Below, piece after piece: positions 23,351 through 41,874 of a DNA stretch of 64,000 bases. Both the position numbers and the translations under genes were made by a program. The DNA is from Vitellaria paradoxa (Eukaryota; Streptophyta; Magnoliopsida; Ericales; Sapotaceae): NCBI GenBank assembly GCA_019916065.1, contig CM034239.1, positions 40,138,419 to 40,202,418 of the forward strand. The letters run 5' to 3'. How positions within the stretch are numbered: the stretch's first letter is position 1; each line of letters starts with the position of its first letter. Below the pieces are notes generated by a model. The model made no database searches and was not told where the DNA came from. It saw only the letters and a list, made by a program, of their open reading frames with translations.

Positions 23351-25564
23351 GACTAAATATTAATACTCTATTTAAATTTTGTCTTAACTTATGTAATATA
23401 TTAATCTAATTCTATGTAACAAAAGATAGTGTATTTTATGTAAATATAATTTTTATCTATTTGCAATTTTTATTCTTATCCCTTTCATTATTTATATTAA
23501 TTATTACGTAAAATTTTAAATTATTAATACTAAGTGATAATTTTATGATCGTATTAAAAATATAATTTTATGAATTTATTTTAAATTCTAGTTTTATATT
23601 TTAGATGGTTACAATGCATTATTTTAAAATATATTTTGTAAAATAATTATTAAAATTTAAAATATAAATTTATATTCAAAATTTTATGAAATTAAATGTA
23701 TATATTTTTAATCCAAATCTATTTAAATCTATTATAAATTTTTATTTGATTTATCATTATAATTATAATTTATCATAATATTTATTGTAATATAAACATA
23801 ATTTTGATTAAATAAAATAAACGACTAATTATTATTTAATATCATACACTTTTAAAGTTATAAATAATTTTTATATTTTATATTTTTTATTTTAATAATA
23901 ATTAAATTATTTTATTACATAAATTTAGAATTATAGTTTTAATTCAAATATTATTATCATCTTATTCATTCTAATTTGATAATTGAGATTAAATAAAATT
24001 AAATTAATAAATTTATTAATAAAAAACAGAAAAATAATGTAATAAATTAATTTTTAAATTTTATTATTTTATATATCTAATTTAACATAATATTTTAGTC
24101 ATTCATATTTTCAATTAGTATAATTAAGTATATGTCAATTATTTATCATGTGATATTTTAATTAATAAAAATAATTAATTATATGCGTAATTTAATTATA
24201 AATCCAAATATTTATTTAAATAATTTAATTATTTTTTGGATATAATTTAATACAAAATTATCTTTCTTAAGTGATTATTAACGTAAATTTAATTAAAAAT
24301 TAAAATAAATATATAATATATAAATCATGCATCATGGGTTTAATCACTAATATTAATATAGATAAAAGTTTCTAATTTATTATTTAAAATTTATAAATAT
24401 AAATGCAATCAAAATATATTTAAAAAATTATATCTTATATTAAAAATTATGTTTAAATTATTACACCTTCAATAATAAATTTAAATGTTATTGACAATCT
24501 TATATTAAATTATTATTACAATATTAAAATAAATAAATAATATTTTAATAAATATATGTATTTATTTCACATCAAGTTAGAGAAATAAAAGACTTTTTTT
24601 AGCTAAATTTAGTTAGAGATAAATTCACATCAAGTCAAATTTTTAGTTTGTATACAAAATTTAGTTACATTTTTTGATAAAAAAATTATATATGAATCTA
24701 AATTAATAACTTTTATGCTTTAATTATCTTTTATGTAAATTTTATTAATTTAAAAAATACAAATTAATCTTTACAATTAAAAAAACTGTTAGATGTGACA
24801 CATCTCAAGATTCAAATTTTCTTTTTAATGGAAAAGATTTAATCTCAGAACTTGAATTTCAAAATCAACTTTACTTGCCCTTGTCCAATTTCCACTTTCA
24901 ATTTTATTTTTTACTTTCATGAACACGTGGCATATAAGAAATATTTGCAAATGAAAACATAAATTTCAAAAAATAATAAGGGCAAAATAAATTCGAAGCT
25001 TCTAAAATAAGTTCATTTTTTTTCCCCGGAGACATTTTAAAACATAAGATAACTAGTAGTGAACTCCTGCATGCATTAAATATATGAATATCATTGATAC
25101 AATAATTAAATTAATTTAAGACATGCATCTTATACTAATAAATTATTAAAAATTAATTAATTAATTAAATTAAATTAAAATTGGTAAAAATAAATTTATA
25201 ACGTGTTATGAAATTACAATAATTGAATAAAAAATCATTGAAATTGTCTTCAAATTCTTGCAAGAAAATAACAGAGTTTAGTAATAAATGCAATATAATG
25301 GTATGTTTAAAAAAAAAAAGAAAAATTATTATATTTACTTTTAAATATATTTAATTTAATTATTATTATGATAAGAAATTATGCTTTTTGGATTGACCGA
25401 GTGTTGCAGTCCGTTGAGTTTAAAAATGCCACATCATCAGAAGACAAGCATAATTTTAAAGGTTGATTTTATGAATTTTACACATTTACTAGGTGCGCAG
25501 GTACCTTAACCAAGATTATAGCAGCTAGGATTTAACTCATATTGATCCAAGGGACGAAATAAAA
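23351..25564. other. Extremely AT-rich DNA without genes
   Basis: By eye well over 80% A+T from 23.4 to 24.7 kb, with only simple A/T words. No inverted element or coding frame could be supported. Confidence 0.6.
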
Positions 25565-25704
25565 AAGTTTGTTTAGAATTGTATAAATTTATAAAAGTTA
25601 AATCTCTTTGTTTTGTGTGGTGAGTAAAAATTTTAAATTTTAATTCATAACTTATGTTCATAGAGATTCGTAGAGATTTTTTTTTTTAACTCTAAACAGC
25701 ACCA
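25565..25704 (+). repeat. MITE-like repeat, family 2
   Basis: GTTTGTTTAGAATTGTATAAA at one end and TTTAACTCTAAACAGCACC at the other, with the family core TTTTAAATTTTAATTCATAA and CATAGAGATTCGTAGAGATT. Similar to the copies at 13.1 and 38.3 kb. Confidence 0.5.
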
Positions 25705-26554
25705 AAATATAGACATATCTCTTGTGCCTTTGCAGCTTTTATATTTTATTTTTTTAAATTATAAAGATTAAATATGTTAAATTAAAAAAATTAATAAACT
25801 AACTTTTTTTATTTCCTTTTCAAAAAAATTAATGTTGTATAACCAACTTAAAAAAAAAAAAAAAAAAAACTAACTTTTATTCCATCTCAAAAGCCTCAAA
25901 TTAAATGCATTGCATTCAATTCAATGGAGGCCCAAGCCCTATGAATGCTCTTAGAGGTGGATCGTTCTAAAGAAGGTGCTCTTGCAGTCACCATTCAAAT
26001 ATATATATATATATATAATTATAGTATATTACCTTGGTGATAGTGGACAGCATTTTAAAAGACTAATTTAGACAACAAGAATGATGCCCGGTGGATTTAA
26101 TTTTGCTTCCATCAGGTCACATTCATATGCGTTAGTATTTGCATTCTCATTGGTTTGAATAAAAAATGGTATAAGTTTCCATCAAAAAGACTGGCAAGAA
26201 AAAAAAAAAGAAAATACCCCTTTGATTAAGCACTTTCTTTTTTTATTTTCTTTTTTTTTTTCAAATTCCTTTGCATGGGAAATCACAGTGCACTTTTTAT
26301 TAATTCCAATAGTTGATTGCCTCACTGCCTCCTGACTCTAGTGCAGCTAACTAATCTTAGCCTAAGTATTGGTAACCAATTAAGCCACGGCTATTATTAT
26401 TATTGCCACTACTTTTTCACTAATTAAGAGTTTATAAAAGGATAATTATCGAATAATAAGTCTTGTCGAATAAGAATAATCGTGCACACTTAACTATTTA
26501 AGTAAAGAAAGTGTAATTGCCAAAATAATTTTCATTTCAACTAAGTAATATATA

Positions 26555-26700
26555 AGTTCTATTTAGAGTAACAAAAAATTTTAAAAAATAGTAAAAATTA
26601 ATGAGAAATTTTAAAAATTATTTAATTTTTATTTTATTACACGAATTATAAATTCATAAATTATCTCATTTTACTTTTTTTTTATTATTCCAAACGCACC
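26555..26700 (-). repeat. MITE-like repeat, family 1
   Basis: In reverse orientation: the reverse complement begins GGTGCGTTTGGAATAATAAA, contains AAAATGAGATAATTTATGAA and TTTATAATTCGTGTAAT, and ends at TTACTCTAAATAGAACTT. Confidence 0.6.
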
Positions 26701-26974
26701 GATAATTATTAATACACATTATATACAAGATAATATAGCAAATGTTGTGCACACAAAAATAACTAAATAACTCTAGAATTATCATTTCCTTTTAAGTAAG
26801 CCGGTGATTTCACCATATAATAAGTACACTTGTCCTGTTATTTATTTTGGGGTACAAGATTCTCTCAAAAAATAGACTGGGATGCAAATCCAACGGGAAG
26901 GGCTCCACAAGAGCATTACCGTTGACGTGTTGACGATGACCAAAGTTTCCTCTCTTGGTGCTCTTAACTTGGGG

Positions 26975-27002
<28 letters not shown>
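26975..27002. repeat. (CT)n microsatellite
   Basis: An uninterrupted CT run upstream of the first GLR gene. On the minus strand it gives a spurious Arg-Glu repeat. Confidence 0.9.
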
Positions 27003-27005
<3 letters not shown>

Positions 27006-27448
27006 TAATTATTGTTCATTTTCTGGGTTGCCCTTTCTTCCTCTCCTTGTCTACTAAACATGAGATTCTTGACATCAAAATCGACATCACAATTCAATGC
27101 TATGCACAGCCTACTTGAATTTCCCCACACACTCCCACTTCTCTCCTTACCTAACTCAAACTACCCTTCAATTCCTGTTCTAATGACTTCTTGACTCCTT
27201 AAATTTATATTTATGAAAACTTGCAGTTGATAGAAGTTCTTTTCCACGAGCTCTTAAATTCATATACGAAAACTTGCGGGGACTGAAATACCTTTTACGG
27301 CTTTACCATAGGCTGCCCTTTTATTTCCCAGGCTCATCTCTACTATATGTAAAACGGAAGTCCATGGAAAAGTCTCACTCTTTTTAACTTGGAAACAAAT
27401 GCGTTCCGAGTCATCATTGATTTTTCTCTTTACCCAGTAGCTTCAACC

Positions 27449-33667
<6,219 letters not shown>

Positions 33668-33930
33668 GCTGATCAGCACCTTGCATAATCTCAATAGGGT
33701 TTAAGGGATTGATTACCCCCATTTTGTTGTATATATACATATAGATTTTAGATTTCTTGCATTTGAATTCTAGTTTTGTATTCTGCAGAATTATGAGAAG
33801 GTACTATGTTAATCTTGCTGTCAGCCTTTTTATGGTAGGTGTGTAATTACCACGAATTATGTAAATATCTCAAAACATATAGTTAATTATTATCTAACTT
33901 TCTCACTTCTATTTATAATTATGCAACCAA

Positions 33931-34080
33931 GGCTTCATTTGAGAGTGACCAAAAATTCTAAAAAAAATACTGAGAAATTTTTAGAAGTTATTAACTTTTA
34001 ATCTCACTGTACAAATTATAAACTCATAATCTATCTCACTTTGTCTCGTTTATTTCATTTTTTGTCAATCCAAGCGCACC
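33931..34080 (-). repeat. MITE-like repeat, family 1
   Basis: The reverse complement begins GGTGCGCTTGGATTGACAAA, carries AAAGTGAGATAGATTATGAG and TTTATAATTTGTACAGTGAG, and ends GGTCACTCTCAAATGAAGCC. It lies just 3' of the GLR3.7-like gene. Confidence 0.65.
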
Positions 34081-35386
34081 AAGATTCACACCACCTGACA
34101 GAGCGCTATTTGTAAGGAGTACCACCACCTAACCATTAGATGATATCCTCACTGCATCTAAAAGTCGACTTAGTCCGGCAGAGCCGCAGAAGATGCATCC
34201 GTAAACAAATACTTCCCTCGCAGGATAAGATTAAAAATAAATAAATAAATAAACTTTTCTAAGACACTCCAAAAGTTGGACACAAGTGCTTCTCGGGGGG
34301 CTACTTTGGGATTCAAAAGAAGGCTTCAAGTTCAACATGATTGCTTCTCTTACATACAAAAATAATATATATTCCGGAGTCATTCGGATGTGCGGTTAGT
34401 CCTGGTGAAGCATTTATACGGATAAAATCATTGGATGTATATAGTCTTTGTGGTAGAATTTTACAGCTTTTTTCATAAAAAAAGTTGAAACAAAAGACTA
34501 CTCAATTGAACCATGTTGCTGTAGTAACAAAAATTCTTAAATATTTTATGTTCCAGTGTTAAGCAGTGAATTCAATAGGACAGTTCTATAAACAAGCATT
34601 TTGTGTGTATTTTTTTTTTTGCTAAGTGTATGAATAATGACTTTTGGTAGAAATTTATTTAAGAATGCTTGGCAGAATAAAAAGAAAAAAAAATTGGGTA
34701 CCTGAATCAAAATGATTTCCGTGAGCTTGTTCTGTTTGAGTGAGTTTATTGTAGATTGTTGAAGTTTGGTTTGTCTTGTGGTTCACGTTGATGATAACAT
34801 GGATTGAGAAGGTGTTCTAACGCAATATATTAGTGTATTCATGAATTAAAGGAATGGGAATTGTTGCCTACGAATGCGAGCAACCTGAAAATTTCAGAAA
34901 TTAGTCGTGCTATTTGCGTTGCGAACAAAAAAATAATCATTCAAAACGGCTCATCAGTTGTGGCAGTTTGTACGACAATTTTGGAAAAAAAAATTTGTTT
35001 TTGTTTTTCGTTTTTTTTTCTATTATTGTAAAATTAGACTTTTTGGACACATTTGAGAGAAGGTAGAGGGGACTTTCACGTATGTATCATTGCTAAGGAT
35101 TCAAGAGGGAGAGTTTATCTTTGTGTCCTCTTATAATTCTTTGTACAATAACAACATGCAATAAGGTTGAATGCATTTCCAGTGTTGCAGATTAGTCATT
35201 GAGGGGTGCACAATTGTTGTCCATTTTTTGTTTCCTTCTTCATTGTATGATTGAATTAGCATGCCATCTTGATTGAAGTTCGATCCTTAAATGCAACAGT
35301 AATGTTGCTATTTCAATCTTCTCCTGCTGGGTCTCTTTTGTTGGGAAGTTGTGAACGAGATGAGTAACGAGTCGTTCAAGTTTAGT
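34081..35386. other. Intergenic DNA 3' of the first GLR gene
   Basis: Moderately AT-rich and without a supported gene. Contains short A- and T-tracts only. Confidence 0.5.
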
Positions 35387-35704
35387 CACAACAGAGTTAG
35401 GAATTCATATGTAGGTAAATATTAATTATAACTAGATACAAAAATAATTTAAATCTTATATCCTATCTAAAATTTTCATTGATAAAAGAGGTCAAAAGTC
35501 GATATACATGGAGCATAATTAGTATTGGGCTAAAATTCTTGGGTGGGTACAATTAGCATTGCGCTAAATTTTTTATTTTTATTTTCTTAGTTGGATATAA
35601 TTAAGCACAAAGACAGTATCAATAAAAAAAAAAAATAGTAGGTAATAATTTTTTTCTATTTTTGGTGGGCATGTGCCCCTAACCTATTATTAGCTCCGCT
35701 CTTG
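35387..35704. mobile_element. Probable hAT-type MITE
   Basis: The right end reads TAGCTCCGCTCTTG (reversed CAAGAGCGGAGCTA, a hAT-like terminus), and AGTTTAGT is present exactly on both sides (35379-35386 and 35705-35712). The left end (CACAACAGAGTTAGGA) is only loosely complementary. An overlapping tandem duplication of about 95 bp (35625-35720 against 35718-35812) also carries GTTTAGTTT, so the target duplication could be coincidental. Confidence 0.5.
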
Positions 35705-36652
35705 AGTTTAGTTTAAGGGAAAAAAAAAAAAGTAGGTTAAAATTTTTTTCTTTAGAATAGTCATGTGTCCTAGCCTTTTACTAAATTGGCCCCTAAGTTT
35801 AGTTTGAGAATTTTATTGAGTTTTAAATTTTATTTAAGCTTGATATTTTGAACTTTCAACACAGAAGTAAATTTAAGATGTATAATCAAGTCATGCTTTA
35901 CCCAAATTTCATCTAAAAAAAAAACTTTGCAAATCGAACAATAATCGAGTAAAAATTATTAAAGGTGTGTTTTAAGGTATACTTAGAATGATAAAAAATA
36001 AAATAAAATAAATCGTAAATTTATAATTCATTCAATAAGATAAAAAATAAATAATTTTAAAAAATTTACAGCTAATTTATTGAACAGAAGTTGCCATCTC
36101 GTTCGCAGGATGTAACCGACGTTCTCCGGACCACCCATTGATGTACGACGGATCTCTTACTTTTCAGTAGTATTCACTATGCCACCTACCCGACAAATTT
36201 GAGTTTTTGAATAATAAACATCATCATGCATTAAATGAATGTGCATAGATAGTCATGCATGCGTGTCTGGAGGGTCATGGGATGCGGTAAAAAAATCCAC
36301 CGCAGAGACTAACAAAAAATGGAAGGTTTAAATTTAATTCCACTTTGATAATATATGAGTTTTTATATTATATATTAATTGTATTTTAATTAATTTTTTT
36401 AATTTTTACTCTTATTTTACAAATAATTTCAATTAAATTAAATTAAAAACAATCAAATCTAAATTCTCCGTCTTTCACGGCAGTCCTCGAGACCTGCAAG
36501 TCTATGTCCACATACATCCTTAATTGGACCAAATCGATGCAACTTGAACTCTCCGTCAAGAAATGTCTTACAAAAAAATGAAAAAATAAAAAGATGACAA
36601 AACATTAATTATTGTCCCCATCACTTCGTAGATTCTCACTTAGTGCCGGGTT

Positions 36653-37024
36653 GCAGTGGAAGAATACATTATATGGTTACGGTGACGGTGGGTCAATCAA
36701 CAGTTAGAATATAATTTTATTTTAATGTGATGTATCTTTTCATATTCTTTATTAATGATCTTCAAATTAGATTTTATTTAACGAGTTCTAGGGGACTGCA
36801 GTGGGAGAATCTACTGTAGGGACTGCAGTCAAAATGTAATTACATCAAATTTAGTGGTCTTAATTCAATATAATAAAATTAAATTTAAAATAAAAAAAAA
36901 TTAAACAAAATCTAATTAGAATATTATTAATAAAGAATATAAAAAGATATATCATATTAAAATATAATTACATCTTAACTATTGATTGACCAACTGCAGC
37001 TTTTACAGTGCATTCTTCCACTGC
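36653..37024. repeat. Foldback element with arms of about 125 bp
   Basis: The left arm (36653-36781) and right arm (36901-37024) are reverse complements at roughly 80-85% by eye. Both outer ends read GCAGTGGAAGAAT, followed by GGTCAATCAA(C/T)AGTTA and TTTATTTTAAT/TATATTTTAAT stretches, and both inner ends read TAGATTTT(A/G)TTTAA. The loop carries a third copy of the end motif (GCAGTGGGAGAAT, 36800-36812). A related terminus occurs at 52.33-52.58 kb. Confidence 0.8.
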
Positions 37025-37275
37025 ACTGCTTTAAAATCAAGGGCAAACAAGCAACTTGATGCTCATCCATTGGTCCACCTTTCTCATTCTCCATTATGGC
37101 GGGTCAACTTCTATTCTTTTTTTCATGGCGAATATTGACGACTCGACTCCTGGCCCCATTATTAAATGTATGGTATACGCTCCTCAGAGGTTGTTAGACA
37201 ATACAAAAAATAAAAAAAAAAAATTATAATTTTGCACCAAAATGTGAGACTTGCACTCATATTGGTTTTTGATTA

Positions 37276-37773
37276 AGGTTGTGTTTAGCACATTAAAAAG
37301 TAAAAAAAAATTGAGATAAAATGTGATTTGAAAAAATTTTTTATGTTTGGTACACACCACTCAAACTGAGTTTTTTGAAGATAAATAGTAAAATTTCATT
37401 CCGACGAATTTGATTTTCATTTGGACGGATTCAAAATTTTAAGCAGTCATAACTTCTTTACACTACAATACATTCAAACGGATTGTCGAAACTGATTAGA
37501 CGAAAGTTGTCTGTGCGATTTCGTATAAACGGTTTCTACAATCCGTTAGAACAGTTTTAAAAACGCAATAAAAATAGTTAAAATGGGTGTCATTTGGTAG
37601 TTTGGGAGTCCATGGCGAGAATGACGAAAAAATTTTTACTATTTGATTAACCGAATTCTAGTTATCTGCTATTTTTTGGAAAAATATTGAATGTTTTTTA
37701 AATTTTAAGAAGGCGGGAATGTGTAAAATTTTATAGAGATTTTCAGAGAGTTTTTGTGTACCAAATGCAGCCT
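37276..37773. repeat. Terminal-inverted-repeat element, about 0.5 kb
   Basis: The left end AGGTTGTGTTTAGCACATTA and reversed right end AGGCTGCATTTGGTACACAA match with mostly transition differences. The interior is unusual for the area in being less AT-rich (37440-37620). No coding sequence and no certain target duplication. Confidence 0.6.
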
Positions 37774-38256
37774 AAGTGTTTGATAAAAATTTTTAAAAGT
37801 AAGAGAAAATTAGAAAAAATTTAAAAAATTTATATAAAATAAAGAAATTAAAAAAAATTGATAAAAGTTAAAAATAAATTTAACGGAAAAAATTAAAATA
37901 ATTAAAAAAATTTATAAAAATCAGTAAGCCAAATACTCCTTCCAATGGAAAAATTAGTGTATACTACTGCTCCAAGCAGCTGATCTCCAGTTGGCTATCG
38001 CTTCATCAGAACAACTTCTAAAGCATCATGTTTTAAAAAGATCGAACAATTCCTCGACAGAATAATTATTGTATCAACTTGTGTGAAGTTGCAGGGTTCC
38101 TTTCTGCCAAATTGAGCGAAGCGAATGATATTTGTCATTGGGTATCTCCGAATTAAGATATCTTTCATAAAAGTCTTTCCACTCTTTGTACCAATAATTA
38201 TCTCACGAGGGTTAGCACTAGTACATTCATATCAGCTCACCGTGAGATTATGGTTA
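37774..38256. other. Intergenic DNA
   Basis: An A-rich stretch (37790-37920) followed by ordinary non-coding DNA. No gene supported. Confidence 0.5.
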
Positions 38257-38405
38257 TGGTTGGAGTTGTATAAATTTGTATAAATTTATAAAAATTAATA
38301 TCTCGTATTTTGTACAATGAATTAAAAATTTAAATTTTATAATCTCATAATTAGTGTTTATAGAAATTTATAAAATTTTATATTTTTTTAACTCTAAATA
38401 GTACC
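38257..38405 (+). repeat. MITE-like repeat, family 2
   Basis: GGTTGGAGTTGTATAAATTT at the left and TTTTAACTCTAAATAGTACC at the right, with TAATCTCATAATTAGTG and TATAGAAATTTATAAA in the core. The best-preserved family-2 copy in the window. Confidence 0.55.
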
Positions 38406-40848
38406 TATCACGCAATGTAATTATTAATTTGTATATTTTTCCTTTTCAACTAGATGAGTACTACGAAGAGTTGCAATTGTTTAGAGGCTATTTGGTTAAC
38501 AAAAAAAAATTAAAAGTCAACAAATCTTAACTACTTTTTGTACTTTTTTCAATTAAATTTTAACACCTATCATCTTTATGTTACAGCTTTCCATTTTTGT
38601 TATACTTTTTGGCCAAAGTTGACCAACCAAACAGCCCCTTAATTCTAATCGTACGTCAATCACATGAAGTCCAGGTCAGGGTTAACACAATTAGCATTGA
38701 ACTTTGGACAAATTAATCAAGATTCTTTCGAAGGAAGCAAACAATACAAACTTTTGCAAATTAATTTGAGGCTGGTTTGGTAGTTTAGCTACTAATTTTT
38801 TTGGGTTTTTTTTTTGTTTTTTAAATAATAATAATTATTTTTTTTTTACATTTTAAACTTCTTAAAAACTATAAAAAAATTTAATATGTCACATAAACGA
38901 AGAGCTAAATAATTAATTACTAAAAATTTAACTTTTTTTTTCCTTTGAAAAAAAAAATACTATTTTATAGGTAGTTAGTCAAAAAAGTTTATCTTTCCAC
39001 CTTTACCCCCAGCTCTTATCCCAATCTAAGCCTAAATGTTTATCTTGATATTATTTCTATGTAACTAACTTTCATATAATCAATTGAAGATAATTAAAGT
39101 TACAATTATATTTTCTCATATGTTTTTAGAGGGAAATTTTGGGGATAATACCCAAATACGTGGTATGTATATGACAGAGATACGTGGCACACATCTAAGG
39201 GGGAAACAATGTGGTGGTTGGGGGAACGGCTGCCTTTTCCGTCATATTTATGAAGGATCAAAAAGGTAAGTCTAGACTCACTGCCGATTACGGCTCCGAT
39301 CATATCTGCGTCAACCATATAGCGCAGTTTAAACTATCGTTGTATCATTATTCACGATTACCGAGTATGGCCAAAACGTTCTAAGGAAGCTATAAATATG
39401 AGAAATACAAAGGTGGGAGTGAAGCAAAAGTTGCTTGAAAAAATACTTACAAAAGAGACCCTACCCTTTCGTCCATCCTCACCAGATATAAGTCCATTAA
39501 ACCCCGCCTAATTAGCACCCCATTTCCCATAAGGGTCTATTTGGGGACAAACCCAAGTGGTTCGACCATAAGAATCCGACACACTAGTAAGATCGGACAC
39601 AGTAGCACAACTCCACTTGAGATTTAGACACTCCAGTTTTATATTTTTTTCATATTATCTCTAGAATATTTTTTGCATATTTTTTAAAATAATATATTCA
39701 TAATATCCTCTAATATATTATGCTTAACATTCTTAATATTTACTTTCTCATTAGTTCGATGTATTAATGGCTTATTTAACTTTTGTATCGTTGACATAAA
39801 GTAGGGAATATATATATTTCTTTTTTATATTTTTAACATAGTATTAGAGTTGGGTTTGAAAAAACTTTCTTCATATCTTACTTATCAATCCCTCATTTGT
39901 AAACTTCTCATACTCGGTGCATTGGTCTATATCTCCACGTGTAAGTGGGTGTTGCATTTGAGAGGGGTATTAGAATTTATCCCATATTAACAAACTCAAA
40001 TCTTCAAAATTAACATAAGATTTTAATGGATTTTTTCACTCATCACCGATTGATTTCCAATTAGATGCTTCAACATAATATCAAGGTCATGGATCCACTT
40101 ACGAGCCTTTCAATTGAATTCCACTCTTCCGGCTAGAGGTCAATTTTATTGCTAGATGAACATTTGTGTTATTATCCGTCTCTCTCTCTGTTATGTTCTT
40201 ATCATTTTGTCATCAATTTAACATTATCCCCCAACCATTGTCATTACTTACTCACAATCATTATCACTGTTATTTCGTTATCTTATCACAATCGTTGTCA
40301 CTACTTTCTCACATACATTTCAGTACTTCTTATTGCTATGCTATTGTCGTTGCTTTCTCATAGATAATCATTGCTATTTTATAACTGTTTCACTGTTGCC
40401 TCTCAATCATAATCTTATTATTCTTATTAAGATTGTGTCTATTGTGTTAAGTAATGCAATAAAATTGAAATTAATAAATTAAAATCTGAAAAGACACAAA
40501 ATATCTAATTGATCAAGGTTAATGTTTTATAACATGTTTTTAAGACAGATTTGCCCTTCATACTAGTATTTTAAAATTTTTGAGATATCAGTCTCTCAGA
40601 ATATAATGATTTTCAAAAGTACAAGTAGCATAATAATATGGTTATAGAACAAATCAAACATTGAATTAATATATTCTTTTGAACTTTTAATTAATATATT
40701 CTTTTGAACTTTCTAACTTATATGAAAAGAATGAGTTGTATAATTAAAGAAATCTGAAACTTTGAGAATTGAATGAGCAGATCCTAAGTGAGGGGCTTAA
40801 TTTATAGAAAGAACAATGACTTTTGAGAAAGTAACAATACCAAACAAA
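38406..40848. other. Intergenic DNA, possible decayed retroelement in part
   Basis: No gene seen. The segment 39150-39610 has higher GC and a TATAAATATGAG motif at about 39392 followed by leader-like sequence, reminiscent of an LTR promoter, but I found no paired LTR, termini or coding remnant. At 40672-40712 the words AATTAATATATTCTTTTGAA are directly duplicated. Confidence 0.4.
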
Positions 40849-41166
40849 CAGCTAATCATGAATAAATATGCATGTTCTTTGTTTTATAACGGTCATACCT
40901 AGGCACAATCAATTACGAATATATATATATATGTATTCTTTATTTCAGAATAGTCATGCTCCGAACGAACACACAGTCAATCATGAACAGATGTATCTAT
41001 TTTTTGTTTCAAAGTAGACATGTTTGAAATGAAGAGACACATCGAAAACGATGTAGTTTTTAACAACTTTCATCGTTTCAAAACAGTCATGTCCCAAACC
41101 GATAACAAATCATGAACAGGTGTGTCTGTTCTTTATTTCAGAACAGTCATGCCTGAATGAAGGAGA
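40849..41166 (+). repeat. Degenerate tandem array upstream of the SINE
   Basis: A unit of the form AATCATGAACAG(G/A)TGT(G/A)TCT, TTCTTTATTTCAGAA(C/T)A, GTCATG recurs about four times (near 40855, 40915, 40977 and 41107), with variable spacers. The sequence resumes after the SINE (AACAGTACAGTTTTAAATAG at 41546), so the SINE inserted into this older repeat. Confidence 0.55.
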
Positions 41167-41250
41167 TATTCAAAGTGAAATAATTTTGAGTAGCAGCCAC
41201 CTATTAGCTTTGGAATAGCCATGCGTGTAAGAAAGAAATACATTTGAAAC

Positions 41251-41530
41251 GCCCCCACGGGGGTAGCCGAGTGGAAGTCGGGCTCGCCTTAGAGCTTGGG
41301 CCTCTCGAGGTTACGGGTTCAACTCCCCCACGAGGGGTGGGTTACCGCTGTAATGGCGGGTGTCTAATGGCCTCCTCTCGGTCGTGCCGGTCAGCCAGGG
41401 CTTGCCTAGGCTGGTTAACTCTCCAGGGGCCTTTGCCGGCTAGGGTCCTTTGCCGGCTAGGGTCCTGGAGCGTGCTTCGCCCTGTGCGCACCCCAGTACG
41501 GGGTAGCGGCTGCGGACTTCCACGTACCAG
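41251..41530 (+). mobile_element. tRNA-derived SINE, family A, full length
   Basis: 280 bp flanked by an exact 18-bp target duplication AAGAAATACATTTGAAAC (41233-41250 and 41531-41548). The 5' part is tRNA-like: A box GGTAGCCGAGTGG and B box GGGTTCAACTCCC, the RNA polymerase III promoter of a Ser/Leu-type tRNA. The GC-rich body has a duplicated segment (CCTTTGCCGGCTAGGGT twice, near 41429-41462). The 3' end (TAGCGGCTGCGGACTTCC) lacks a poly(A) tail. The second copy is at 55950-56208. Confidence 0.92.
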
Positions 41531-41631
41531 AAGAAATACATTTGAAACAGTACAGTTTTAAATAGTAACCACTTATCAGAACTATAATGTTTTAATAAAA
41601 TAAAAAGTTCAACCGACAGTCAACGCACCAT

Positions 41632-41861
41632 TTTTTTTTTATAACGGGACAAATCACTTAGCGATTTTATTTATTGAGCTACAAACTCAGCGGTTTTACC
41701 CACTGAGCTACAAATCTCCGGAAGAACTAGTGCAGCAACCCACCGCCATGACCCCCCACTTAGATCTTAGCCGCTCTAGGTGAGAATTAAATCTGCGATC
41801 CAGATATATCACTCAAACCTTAGAATTAACTACCGCTTCACTAAACCAACTAGGAGTGGGT
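41632..41861 (-). mobile_element. tRNA-derived SINE, family B
   Basis: Read on the minus strand: a tRNA-like head (TTTAGTGAAGCGGTAG, A-box-like), a degenerate B box (CAGATTTAATTCTCACC), a body containing GGGTTGCTGCACTAGTTC, and an A-rich tail that appears as poly(T) at 41631-41640. The near-exact 13-bp duplication GTCAACGC(A/G)CCAT flanks it (41619-41631 and 41862-41874). A homologous copy lies at 56383-56598. Confidence 0.85.
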
Positions 41862-41874
41862 GTCAACGCGCCAT

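Noticed and set aside
26810..27130. ORFs containing Arg-Glu or Ser-Leu repeats
   Set aside because: Produced by the CT microsatellite upstream of the GLR gene; both strands are open only by composition.
39084..39610. Possible LTR promoter or gene with TATAAATATG
   Set aside because: No paired LTR, TG/CA ends, target duplication or coding remnant could be found.
41251..41330. Possible tRNA gene
   Set aside because: A and B boxes are present, but the acceptor stem does not close and the sequence continues as a SINE body with 18-bp duplications.
41244..41561. 105-residue GC-rich ORF
   Set aside because: It lies inside a SINE with Pol III boxes and target duplications.
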